A stretch of 64,000 nucleotides of DNA from Saururus chinensis (lineage: Eukaryota; Streptophyta; Magnoliopsida; Piperales; Saururaceae). Positions 33,849-44,610 of the stretch are shown here, in pieces. The stretch is taken from the NCBI GenBank assembly GCA_035235625.1, contig CP141140.1, positions 53,811,351 through 53,875,350 of the forward strand. Direction: 5' to 3'. Position 1 is the first letter of the stretch, and every line of letters starts with the position of its first letter. The position numbers and the translations under genes are program-made. Under the pieces are notes generated by a model. That model had not been told where the DNA came from. It worked only from the letters and a program-made list of their open reading frames with translations, and searched no databases.

Positions 33849-34140
33849 ACGTCAGTTCATCTTCTGATCTTCGTGCGAATAAGATACATAATGGTATACT
33901 TGAGACATAGAATCTAAATCTGGGTCTAGAGACTGAAATATTAGACAATAATACGGTACCTAGATCATGTGAAATATGGTCCTAATTTTGTTTTACGTCA
34001 GTTCATCTTCTGATCTACATGCTAATAAGATACATAATGGTATACTTGAGACATGGTATCTAAATCTTGGTCTGGAGGCTGAAATATTATACAAGAATAG
34101 AGTACCTCGATCATGTGAAATATGGTCCTAATTATGTTTT
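33849..34140. repeat. 146-bp tandem duplication upstream of the VQ gene
   Basis: ACGTCAGTTCATCTTCTGATC begins at 33849 and again at 33995. Both copies continue through AAGATACATAATGGTATACT and end with CATGTGAAATATGGTCCTAA. A third, more diverged start (AAGTCAGTTCAACTCCCCATC) lies near 33504. The array ends about 170 bp before the VQ start codon. Confidence 0.9.
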
Positions 34141-34308
34141 TCTTCTAAACTAGTGCAGGTCATCTGATGGTCTCTCCATCCAACTGTGGAACCAATCTTC
34201 TCTGATAACCCTACTTCCTAATTGTGCATCACTTGCCAAATTTAGCCTCCTGAGATTTACCAACAAGACCAAGTCCTATTTCTCATCAGAAAGAATAAAA
34301 TCAGTTTG

Positions 34309-34902
34309 ATGGAGAAAGCGCCGGCTCGAGGCTCAGCACCACCCACAACATATGTGCAAACAGATGCAGACGCATTCCGTGAGCTCGTGCAGCGCCTCAC
34401 CGGCTCCTTCGATGCGACGGCTTCTCCTTCCGAAGGCGACGAGGCGGCACGATCGCCGCCCAAGCCGGCCAGCTCAAAGAAGCCAACGGCCAAGCTCCAT
34501 GAGAGGAGACAATACATGAGGCCCAAGTTGGAGATCGCCAAGCCTGCTTTTCACTTCAAACCAAGCCAAACGGTTCAGTCCCCAACCAAACGGGATTTCC
34601 AGGTGGCCGAGACGGTTCTTACTCCTACGACCGGGTTCCCTGCCAGCCCGGCTGTTCTGTCGCCATCCACGCCGGGGTTTCTCACCAGCCCTCTGAACAC
34701 TCCGTCGGGGAATTTCTCGAAGCTGTCGATTTTCGATGAGGAGAAAGTGGAAGCATGTAATCTGATCAATGAAGAAGAAGAGAGGGCTATCAGAGAGAAG
34801 GGGTTTTACTTGCACCCTTCGCCTGTGTCCAAACCGGGAAATTCCGAACCGGAGTTACTGGATTTGTTTCCATTGACTCCTCCCAAAAACCAAGATGCCT
34901 GA
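34309..34902 (+). CDS. VQ motif-containing protein (VQ4/11/31/33 type)
   Basis: An intact single-exon gene of 197 codons. The VQ motif FRELVQRLTG is at residues 23-32, preceded by TTYVQTD at 13-19, a block shared by the VQ31/VQ4 group. VQ proteins are plant transcriptional cofactors that bind WRKY factors through this motif; the VQ4-type members are also MAP kinase substrates (MVQ proteins). In line with this, Ser-Pro and Thr-Pro pairs are abundant, including S39-P40, S49-P50, and a cluster in PASPAVLSPSTPGFLTSPL with NTP just after it. A basic stretch (KPTAKLHERRQYMRPK) could act in nuclear targeting, and REKGFYLHPSP and LDLFPLTPP are conserved-looking C-terminal blocks. The start is the ATG at 34309; the stop is TGA at 34900-34902. 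A 146-bp duplication lies just upstream. Lack of introns is normal for the family. Confidence 0.93.
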   Translation: MEKAPARGSAPPTTYVQTDADAFRELVQRLTGSFDATASPSEGDEAARSPPKPASSKKPTAKLHERRQYMRPKLEIAKPAFHFKPSQTVQSPTKRDFQVAETVLTPTTGFPASPAVLSPSTPGFLTSPLNTPSGNFSKLSIFDEEKVEACNLINEEEERAIREKGFYLHPSPVSKPGNSEPELLDLFPLTPPKNQDA

Positions 34903-35504
34903 GACCGGGCTCAACGAAGAATTGCTGGGGTAGATTATTTAGGCATGCAAGATGAGTTCATTATGCAATTGGTATACGAATACACACGGTGTCTTCGTCT
35001 GATACCAAAACCCTGACTGTTTCTTAAGGTTTGAACGTCTTTTCTTTCTTTCTTTTTTGATAAACAAGGTTTGAACAATTAAACATGTTAGCTTAAATGT
35101 TTTTCTTCAGATATAACGATCGATGTTCTTATTTTCCCTAATGATGTCCACCGTTGCAAGAAATTTCGATCTAGCTAGCTAGGTAAAGTCCGCTGTGACA
35201 GCCAAATTCATTGTTATTTGTTTTTGGATAAGTGACAAATTAATTGTTATAACATTTGCCGTGGCAAAGGGTTGGCCTATGAAATTAATATATTGAATTG
35301 CTAATATATAGTGACGAGTTTGCAGCAAGACTTGTTTAGATAATAAAGAATTTTTTATAAATATGATTATATTCTAAGTAGTATAAGATGGAATTCAAAG
35401 TAGGATATGAACGGCGTTACTTATAAAGTTACTCCATAGTTTTCTATAAGATTTTAGATCCTCATCTTTTTGTTGTTGTGTGGTGTTTGAGTTCTTAGGA
35501 CCCG
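34903..35504. other. 3' flank of the VQ gene
   Basis: Includes the 3' untranslated region. T-rich stretches are present at 35040-35060. No further gene seen. Confidence 0.5.
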
Positions 35505-35710
35505 ACTAGAAGAGGCAAGGCACCCCTTTTAGAGTACCATATCTTCTTGTCACTCTCCTTGGGTGCGCAAATTAATACAAGGCTCACATATAGATCCATT
35601 GGGTAAATCAAAATATAATCCCTTGTAAGTAGCCAATAGAGTGAGAATTCGAACTCAAAACCTGCACTTCCTAAGGAGGCATGGTCCTTCCCATCCACCA
35701 AAGCCGTGTT
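35505..35710 (-). mobile_element. tRNA-derived SINE-like sequence
   Basis: Read on the minus strand it has a box-A-like GGCTTTGGTGGATGGG followed about 45 bp later by a box-B-like GAGTTCGAATTCTCAC, the spacing of an RNA polymerase III promoter of tRNA type. The wording around the B box and the tail resemble plant SINEs. No clear poly(A) or T end and no target duplication could be confirmed. Confidence 0.4.
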
Positions 35711-36070
35711 GGTAAATTTTTAGAACATAATGTGTCATATAGTATGATATTCGGAAGAGGCCTGTTAAGGCCATCTATTGGAAATTCTTTTTATCAAGTT
35801 AAGTTAGCAAGAAACGTTGGATCACGATCCGATCGTTGCTCACAAACTTTACTGGCCACGATTAAGGGTTGAGTGATGAATAAATGTAAGGTCATGATTC
35901 ATCAGTTCCGTCTTATTTAATTTGAATCAGTATATATGATTGATAGGATGCTATATTTTACTTATAATAAAAACATAATGTTTTACTGCACATTTAGTTA
36001 CCTATTCTTAGTCTTAGGGACAACATAAAGTTATGTTGAATTGCTATATGGCCTGACTTCTTACACTCTT
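35711..36070. other. Intergenic sequence
   Basis: No gene or element recognised. Confidence 0.45.
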
Positions 36071-36075
36071 ATTAG

Positions 36076-36212
36076 AGCATGAGTAGTGCTATTCTGACAT
36101 TAATTTTCATACATCAAAACTCTACTTCACCATTTTTATAGGCCCCACTCATTAATGGTTTTGAGGGAGTCAAGTAGAGTTTTGATATAGTAAAGTTAAC
36201 GTCACTCAAGGA
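36076..36212. mobile_element. Small foldback (MITE-like) element
   Basis: Inverted arms at 36089-36127 and 36170-36208, both containing ATCAAAACTCTACTT or its complement, enclose about 40 bp. Outer arm positions match imperfectly. No target duplication was confirmed. Confidence 0.6.
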
Positions 36213-37640
36213 TTTTTTTTAGAGAATATATTATCAAAATGTAGAAGAGATATTATTTGCCTTCAGATGTGAATCTGTTTTGGGATACAGAAAGCAATAA
36301 ATAATGAAGAAAGTGCATGTAATTTATTGGGTTTCTTTACCTCTTAGTGGTCAAGACCCCTACATTCCAGAGAGAAGCGTGTTTTGCATATTATCATACT
36401 ATTTTAATAGGGCATTAATGGGTAATTAATCAACCACATGACTAATCAGGTTGGAGATGACTTGTCTGTCATAGACAACTGATTAATTAGATGATAAGCC
36501 GCATCTTACTAGGGAGTACTACGTTTTAGATAGTAGATGATGAATCGCCTACTGAATCTGGTTGCATGTCATCACCTCCGGACTATTCACGTAGTTTGTC
36601 ATGGGAGAAAGCACCTTAGCCTGAGGTAGTTAACAACCATAATCTGAACTGATCAATGCAGCAAGGGGTTGTATGCGTGAGATTGAGAAGGTGTTAAAAG
36701 TCATGCACATTGTCGACAACATGACAAAGTGCTCGTAGAGCGCTCACATTAACGCCTTTAAACTTATGTGCGGAACTGACATGTGACCATGCTGAAGGTG
36801 AATGAGTGCGAGTGTTGTATTTGAACTCCTCGGCACTTTGGAGCAAATGAACTAGTCCATCTCAGCTGAGTAATGCTATATTTTCTTCAAAATTTCAATG
36901 TGAAACTCACTCTATGCATCACCACCATTGATTCGTAGATCCTACTTATTAAAACACAATTGTGATGCATTAGGAGTAGCTTCCAAAGTGACATCGTGGA
37001 AGATGGAGCATTTTTTATCTCAGCTGTAGTCGTTACCTTGTTGAAGAGAAAGTACGTCTCCTGTCTAGATGTAAAGGCACATAAGGATTTGATGCATATA
37101 GCCTGACCAGGCTCATCACTAGAGCCTCGTGACCATGACATATAGCCCAATGAACATGGTACATAAAGGGCAACTCATCATTTATATACAATTGCCCTCT
37201 ATGCACCATGTTTGGTCAGGAAGATATTTTGATAAGGATTTAGTCCACTAGATGGCATATGTGGCTAAACTTTAGTTGTTAAGACTACTTTGGCATTTTT
37301 GGGCTATGGTTAAACTTGGCCGAGTATGCCAAAAGTATTTTCTGACGGGGTGATTTTCGCTCTTGCCATAGTGGGAATCAAAGTGGGGCAGTACTAAAGT
37401 AGAATCTAAATGGGCTTAAGCTTTCCTTCTTGGAGAAATATTGGTTTTGTATGTCAAACAAGTTTAGAGTAAACTCAATGTAATTATAAGATTGTTTATA
37501 TGCACCCCAAGAATCCCTTCATTACCCCGTTTCTTTCTTATTCTATATCACATTTTAAAAATTTCTCAAATGTATAAACCCCAAGGTCGCCAAACAATTT
37601 TTTACTAAAACACCCCACAAATTGTATCACCGTGTACCCC
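36213..37640. other. Intergenic sequence
   Basis: Mixed composition, no convincing gene. A minus-strand frame at 36887-37150 has no domain. Confidence 0.45.
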
Positions 37641-37895
37641 AATTCGAAATCGCTCCTCGCCATTCCCATTCCCCATTTCGATCTGCTACACCCTTCACCA
37701 TTCCGATTCCCCATTTTGATCTGCTTCGCCCCCTCTCTTCTCCTTTTGTATCTGTTCCACCCCTTGCCATTCCCCCTTCGCATCTGCTTTGTCTCTTGCA
37801 TGCATTCCCACCTTTGTTCCACCCCTCACCATTCCTCCTTTTTAAACTGCTCCGTCCATCTCCATTGCCCCTTTAGAACTGCTTCGCTCTAGCCT
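37641..37895. repeat. Degenerate ~42-bp tandem repeats
   Basis: Repeats of a consensus like CTCGCCATTCCCCATTTTGAT followed by CTGCTTCGCCCC, five to six imperfect copies. They produce overlapping open frames in three phases, which are therefore not taken as genes. Confidence 0.65.
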
Positions 37896-38731
37896 CCTCT
37901 TCATCCTGCTCAAATCCGGCGACAGTATTTCAGACTGGTCTTCTACCTTTGGCTAAACATTTCTGTTGGGCCCTCTATCTCCTGCTCAGCATTTCGTCGA
38001 TGCAAATATGTTGACCAAAGCAAAGCCATCGCCCTGGCCTCTTCCCATCCTAGTTGTCGGCCTCTCAATCTGCCAATGTAGCTTTGGACACCCTCGCCTA
38101 CCTTCAGCCTAGTCCTAAAGAGTGGTAAGATGTATCTAATCAGTTAGAAAATTTTAAACTCTGTATTGGTAAGATCTAATCAATAAGATGTATTCAATTT
38201 TTTTCTTTAAAATGGTTAATATTCATTGTATTGATAGTGATCATAGTGGGATTCAAAATTTAGATATATGTTTAATGTTTAAGCTAGATAAACATAAGTT
38301 ACAGAGATAAGATATGTTGTGTTTAAGCAATATTTTTAGTGTTTGGTTCTCTTCTCAACACATCTTGAATTTTGGGATCATCGGTTATGGAAAGAAGTGT
38401 TTTTTTTTTTTAAAATAAGAACCCGCCTCTTCATCGTCTTATTTGGTCAATGTCGTCTAATGTCACATCTACTCCTTCCTTTTCAAAACTAGATCCAAAT
38501 TATTTATCTACAAATGAAAAAAATTTAGTAGCATATAATTCAATTCATTTGTACTAATCTTTAAAAATTACTGTTGATTTACTTACTCCTTGCCTCTAAT
38601 CTTATTCATTTCATCAATCTTCAATTTTTCATCTTCAGTAACATATTTCTATAATTTCCTTGAAATCCCTTCTTTTCTTCACTTCTTCAACATCATCTTT
38701 TTATCTTTGTTTACTTATTTTGGGATAAACA
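37896..38731. other. Intergenic sequence; last part may belong to unrecognised unit F
   Basis: 38560-38731 is rich in CTTCTTC/TTTTCATCTTC-type sequence, like 46540-47040 across the B1 insertion. If B1 is removed the two parts join into one T/C-rich, possibly minus-strand coding-like stretch. Confidence 0.35.
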
Positions 38732-39879
38732 TGTGAGACCCTGTATTTTTTCAAGAAAAATAAAACTTTTATTTTGAAACTTCTCTTTGTCAATAGCAAG
38801 CCACCAACATGTCGATGAGCGAGTTGTTGAAAATGGGTTTAGGTTTCGATGTATAGTAAAATCGTAGGGCGTAATTACGATAGAAAATATGGGATATACT
38901 TTACAGTTATGACTTAGGGAGACGCTTACACCCTTTATAAAGGGCAAGAATTTTTAAATTTGAGTGATTTTGGAGTATAAAAAAGAGTCCAAGGAAGACT
39001 AGAGGACCTTCAGTTAGAAGAATAAAAGACTTTGTGCTAGAGAGGATAAGTGTAGAATTAAAGGTCGGATTGTTAACCTTGTAACTATATAATGATTTAA
39101 ATGGATGATCTTAATTCGATTGCATGCTTGGTGATGTGTTATGATGCATATCATGGTTATTTATGAGACATGTCATATATAGTGTAAAGATGGTATTTAG
39201 GATTTATGAAGATTAAATGATTGAAATCATGGGTTTTCATAGAGGATTTATGGTTTAAATAATGTGGGAATCATGTTTTATGTAAGGGAGTGTTTTATGC
39301 TCTAGTGTGGTTTTTGGTCGTTTTCCATTCCGATCATCGGCGATGTTGCTAACACACTAACAATGATGTTAGTGGTTGAAGGAAAATGAACAATAATGAC
39401 ATTGACACATTGTACTATATGGATGTTATATTGGACATCGGTAATGGGACCAATGTATTAATAATGACATCAGCAATATGGGCTTCCACAGTCCATCCAC
39501 TGTCAGCATGGGTCTTGTAATGACCCGTTTTCTGGTTACGCTTAACCCGGGTGGGTTAAAGGTAATTTAGTAATTTTGTGATTAAGTGCCGGGGGTTTCA
39601 AGGGATAAAATCCCTGTAGATGGGTAGAGCTCAGAGTAATGAGCGTGACGAATTAAAGAATGCATGAAACGGAGGTTGGGAGCGAAAGCTACAGCCTCGG
39701 GAAGCATGCCACATGGGCAGGACTTACACAAATGTGCAGGATAACCTACCCATGTGTGGTCTTATTTTGAAGGGCTCGTCGACACAAGTCCATCGGTATC
39801 AAGAGCATGCGATTCCAACATCGAGGTTGAAAGTTATCGTGTTTTGAGTTTAGGATATTATTTGAATAAAATAATCTTT

Positions 39880-39975
39880 CTGAATAGGATCGACGACACA
39901 GTGGATAGGATTGCTGACGAAGCGGATAGGATTGCTGACGCAAGTGAATAGGGTTGCTAACGAAGCGGATAAGCT
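39880..39975. repeat. 21-22 bp tandem repeats in E1
   Basis: GCGGATAGGATTGCTGACGAA and close variants, three to four copies. Confidence 0.85.
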
Positions 39976-40225
39976 TAACACGTGTCAACCTCACATCTCT
40001 CCAATTTTTCTCTAAATAGCACCTACGGCATCCGGAGGAAGGAGGAGAATTCTCTCCCACGTTTTCCTATTCCTCTCCCACGTTCAGAAACTTCTATTCT
40101 TCGTTTCTTACTCATTTTTAGTCCGATTCGAGTGGTTCTTGAGGCATTCCTAGCTAATTTGAGGGTGATCTACGCAATGGCATGGTTCATTCATCAAGTT
40201 GGTGCTCCTAAATAGAGGAACGACC

Positions 40226-40530
40226 TAGGGCAAGAGGAGGCTCTATCTGCCACCCTCCGGCCCCGAGAGTGAGAGAGATGGCCCGGTGAGAGAGGAGGCT
40301 CCGTCCTCTGTTACTGGGTCAGATCAAGAGAAGTGGCCCTATGTAGGGGAGGCTCCGTTCTCCACCGAAGGGCCACGACATGTGAAGGAACACCCCGGGT
40401 AGGGGAGGTTCTGTCCACCGCCCACGGGCGCAGAAAGCGAGGTCTCCAGGAAAGGGAAGAGTTGGTCGGGTTGTCTTTCGGTGTAAGGAGATGAACGTAT
40501 GGAGGCTAGAGGAGGCTTTGTCCGCTGTCT
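40226..40530. repeat. ~55-bp degenerate repeats in E1
   Basis: GGAGGCTC/GGAGGTTC blocks at 40236, 40294, 40348, 40404 and 40510, each followed by a variant of TCCGTCCTCTG or TCCGCTGTCTCC. Spacing is near 55 bp, doubled at the end. Confidence 0.7.
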
Positions 40531-41066
40531 CCGGATCTGAAGGGGAGGACGCCCAGAAACGTGCATCCTGAATACCGCTACTTCGTGGGACATCAGGGGA
40601 GTAAGGGTTTCTTATCTCCTAGTTTAATTATAACGACTTGTGCTGGTTATGATGTGTAAGGACCCTCATCTTTAAACCGGTTTTGGTTTTATTTAGTTAT
40701 TGGTTATCGTGAGATTTACGTGTTTTTTGATCTTATTCGGTGATTTTGTAAATAAATAGAGTTTGTGATGGTTTTAACTAAAATCAACTTCAACATTAGT
40801 GGTTTTAAGTGATTTTAGACTAAATGTGAATTTTTGGGATTTTCTAAAATTTTCACTATTTTCCTAAAAATTAGGGGTTTGGCTGGACCCCTGTGGGCCC
40901 CACCATCAAAAATTTTATTTTTGTGTCAAATGAACTTAGACATATACTTAAGGTCCCACAAAAATTTTTAGAATTTTATTATGCTTAAATTTGCAAAATA
41001 CCCACTTTTAGCCTACTTTTCATATTTACACCCCAAAACTTACCTATGCATACCCCAACCCTTACT

Positions 41067-41074
41067 ATAAAAGG
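41067..41074 (+). promoter_or_regulatory. LTR TATA box of A3
   Basis: TATAAAAG, at the place conserved among family A copies. Confidence 0.65.
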
Positions 41075-43077
41075 GCAAACTAGAGCCATTTCCATTTTTG
41101 GGAATAGGCTAAGGAAGGAGGGCTGGCCTAATCCCCACTTAGGCCCGAATTAGAAGGCGATTAAGGTAAGCTTACTCTAATTAAACACTAATCCATGGTT
41201 TTCTTCTTAATTTCTTCCAAATCTACCATTTTCCCCTTGATTCAATTCGTTTTTGACCATCAAAAGCTACTAATTTGTATTTTACTACAAACCCTAACAT
41301 TCAAAATTCGATTTTTACTACCAACAAGCCCTAGATCTAAGATTTAATTAGGGATTTCTTGAGTAAATCGATTTCTATTAGAGTTTAATTCAAACTCATT
41401 GTGTTTTCAAGGATTTCAAGAAGGGTGACTCTTCAATTCGAGCTAAAACAAGTGCTGAGGTAATGGGTCTTCAAAATCTCTATTTATCCATGGTAAAACT
41501 CTCCATTTTTGGCTTATTTCGAAATGGTTTGCTTGATTTAGTGTGTTAATGGTAAGATTAGAAAATGAAATTATTTAATCCCGATTTCTTAGGGTTTTGC
41601 ATTATTATGGTTTGGTTTGATATTCTGGAAGTTAAGGAGGACTTTTGATGATGATTAGGGTGTTAGATGTGGATTTGAAGTGTTATCTATGGTGTTTCGG
41701 TTTGAATTTGCGAAAGGAAGAAGATGACTGTTCTGTCGTGTTGGTGATCGATCGGCTCAACTGTAAATTTTAAATTTTTGCGTGTAACCGATCGAACGGC
41801 CTGAAGGGCGATCGATCGGCTACACAGGAAATTGTATGTTGTGCATATGATGTCTATTTTGATGATTTCACTTTAGCTTGCCAATTTTATATGAATGTGG
41901 AGTGTTTTAAGCCATATTATGCTACTGAAAATGCATGCTATTGAGATTATGGAATTGAGATATATGCTTAGAAATTTGTGAAATGACTTATGTTTTGTGG
42001 CATGATGTTGGAATCATTATCTTGAAATTATGAATGGTTGTTTCCCTTTGGTTAAGCATATTCTCAGTAGGACTACAATCATTGTTGGACTGATTTGTCA
42101 TGATGGATTGTGGTTAGTGGTGTGTGGATGTTGGTGAATGCCATGACTCAATGATGAAATGAGTGATGTTAAATGTGTTTAGCCTTTGTGGTTGAGTTTT
42201 GAATTGAGATATGATTTAAACGATTCTTCTTCTATGATTTCCGCTAGAATTCATGTTTGGATAGAAATTCACATGTGTAGTGTGGTAGTGAGTTAATTTT
42301 CAAACATGTTGATATGCATTATATGAAATGCTTCTACTAGATACACACACATGTGGGGTTAAATGATGATGTTGAAGCTTAATATTGTGATTATGAATGA
42401 TGCATTAGGGGCTGGTGAGAGCACTTATCATGGATTAGGATTCATGTATGCTTTGCCCACGCATGTACCATGCTGCATGCATCATGAAAATGGATTTCCA
42501 ATTGAGGCTTCATCGTGGTTAATCGAATTTGACCGATTGGATACAATGTGATGAAATTGTATGCCGGGTTAATCGGTCGTGGATTGATCGCAAATTGATT
42601 GGTCCGAAAGGACATATTTTGATTTGAAGTTCTTGTGTGGAACGATTTGAAGCTCCTGTGTGGAACGAGTGCACTCCCCGGGTTGAGTCTAATTAAATGG
42701 AATGATGTGGGGACGAGTTGTGTACTTGTCTTGCAGATTGTGAGAATGTTATTATGTGTGTCATCTGGACCCTGAGAATCCAGTGTAGTATGTCGTGTGC
42801 ACCCCGCTACCACGTGTTCTAGGGTTCTCTGTGTGAGAACTCAGGCTCTTTCCTCCGCAGGAGATGTCCCTGAGCGAACACCCCTGCTCTAGATTCTCTG
42901 TGTGAGAATGGGACATCCTTGGCCAGGATTGTCCAGGGCAAGTAGTATTAGGGATTGACAACCCCGATCTTTCTTGAATTATTGTGTAGAATTTTAGACC
43001 ATGACACGCCTTCATGGCCTTGTCTATGCTCCTGTCTATGTGACGTTAATGTGTGATTACTCCTTGATGGAGGTTGA

Positions 43078-43310
43078 TGTTGACGTTATGCATGTGGGAA
43101 TATGTATGTTAGAGATACATCCATGCAGGTTGATGTTGATGTTGTGCATGTTGGAATATGTATGTTAGAGATACATCCATGTAGGTTGAGGTTGATGTTG
43201 TGCATGTTGGAATATGTATATTATAGATACATCCATGCAGGTTGATGTTGATGTTATGCATGTGGAATATGTATGTTAGAGATACATCCATGCAGGTTGA
43301 TTATGCACTA
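43078..43310. repeat. 56-bp tandem repeats within LTR A3
   Basis: CCATG(C/T)AGGTTGATG recurs at 43121, 43177, 43233 and 43288. Each unit contains TATGTATGTTAGAGATACAT, a small inverted repeat. Confidence 0.9.
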
Positions 43311-43939
43311 TGATGCAGTGTTAGGTGATATGTATGTGTGATCAGAAAATGATGCACCATGTAATTCGTTGATTTGAATGATTATATCGCTATGCTATCG
43401 TATTTTTTGATGTTGTTAGTGATATTAAAACCATTGTTGAGTTTGTTAAACTCACCCTCTTTGGTGTTTTGATTTGGGGCTGCGTGGTGCGACACGCAGA
43501 CGGACAGGATTGCCTCTTCGAGGAAAGGTCGGAGGTGGCTTGGATATGATCGTGGAGTTCTTTGTGTGGTTTATTTTCCTTAGTTATGCTGTTGTTCAGG
43601 ACCTTTGTGTAGGGTTCTTGTTTTGGATTTATGTCTCATTTTACCGTTGTGATGCTTATGACTTATTTTGAGTCGGTATGGGCTTTACTTAACTAAGCTT
43701 GTGGGTTTGAGATTGTTGTTTAATTTGTGATAAGCAACACCTTTTCCTTCCCTTTTGTTTACTCTTGCTCAAAGGATTGTGCGCACTCCGTGTTTCTGTT
43801 AATCGCCTGTGGTTAGGGTTAAGTCTTCCGCTAGATCGTTCCTCAATGTTCACTTCGTCCCCCCGCGCGCTTGACCGGCCCTTGGACCGGGTTCGGCTCG
43901 GGTCGGGCATCGCCGGGGCGTGACATGATGTGTGCAATG

Positions 43940-44260
43940 CTATGCTTTTATGCCATGATGCATGATGTGTGCCATCTCACTCTGGATTAGAGAGAGACGG
44001 GTTGTGTGTGTGTTTATATTATGATATGCTATGCTTACATGTCATGATGTGTACCATCTCACTCTGGGTTAGAGAGAGACGGGTTGTGGGTGTGTTTATA
44101 TTATGATATGTGCTTATATGTCATGATGTGTGCCGTCTCGCTCTGGGCTAGAGAGAGACGGGTTGTGTGTGTATTTATATTATGATATGCTATGCATATA
44201 TGCCATGATGCGTGCCATCTCGCTCTGGGTTAGAGAGAGACGTGTTGTATGTGTGTTCGG
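43940..44260. repeat. ~80-bp tandem repeats in E1
   Basis: CC(A/G)TCTC(A/G)CTCTGG blocks begin at 43972, 44054, 44133 and 44215. Each unit has TTAGAGAGAGACGGGTTGTG and TTATATTATGATATG. Confidence 0.88.
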
Positions 44261-44610
44261 TCTCGGCTCAGTGATAGAGCGAGACCTATGATTGTGTTCC
44301 GTCTCACTCTATGATAGAGCAAGACGTGTGATGTATGTGGTCTCGGCTAAGTGATATAGCGAGACGTGTGGTGTGTGGTCGTTCTCGACTCAGTGATGGA
44401 GCGAGACGTGTGAATGTGATGGTCTTGCTCTAGGATAGAGTGAGGAATGTTGTGATGGTCTTGCTCTGGGGTAGAGTGAGGCATGTTGTGGTGGTCGTGT
44501 GGTGCTCATCTCTATGATAGAGCGAGATATGTGTTGCCGGTGTTTTATCAGGTTTTCGTATTGGTTGTGTGGTGCTCGTCTCTATGATAGAGCGACATAT
44601 GTGTTGTTGA
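44255..44610. repeat. 35-60 bp repeats with GTCTCGCTCT/AGAGCGAGAC arms in E1
   Basis: Successive short units carry inverted pairs such as GTCTCGGCTCAGTGATAGAGC with GAGAC just after it. The array directly follows the ~80-bp repeats and seems derived from part of them. Confidence 0.75.

Larger units (their letters stand above)
40655..43925 (+). mobile_element. Solo LTR, Ty3/gypsy family A (copy A3), innermost of three nested LTRs
   Basis: Starts TGTAAGGACCCTCATC and ends CATCGCCGGGGCGTGACA. A perfect duplication, TGATG, flanks it (40650-40654 and 43926-43930) inside element E. Length 3271 bp. TATA box at 41067-41074. No internal coding region. Shows the empty site of the hAT-type insertion seen in A2. 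Confidence 0.95.

Noticed and set aside
43078..43310. CRISPR-like regular repeats (56 bp) and other regular arrays
   Set aside because: The repeats are adjacent tandem units with no unique spacers, inside a plant LTR.
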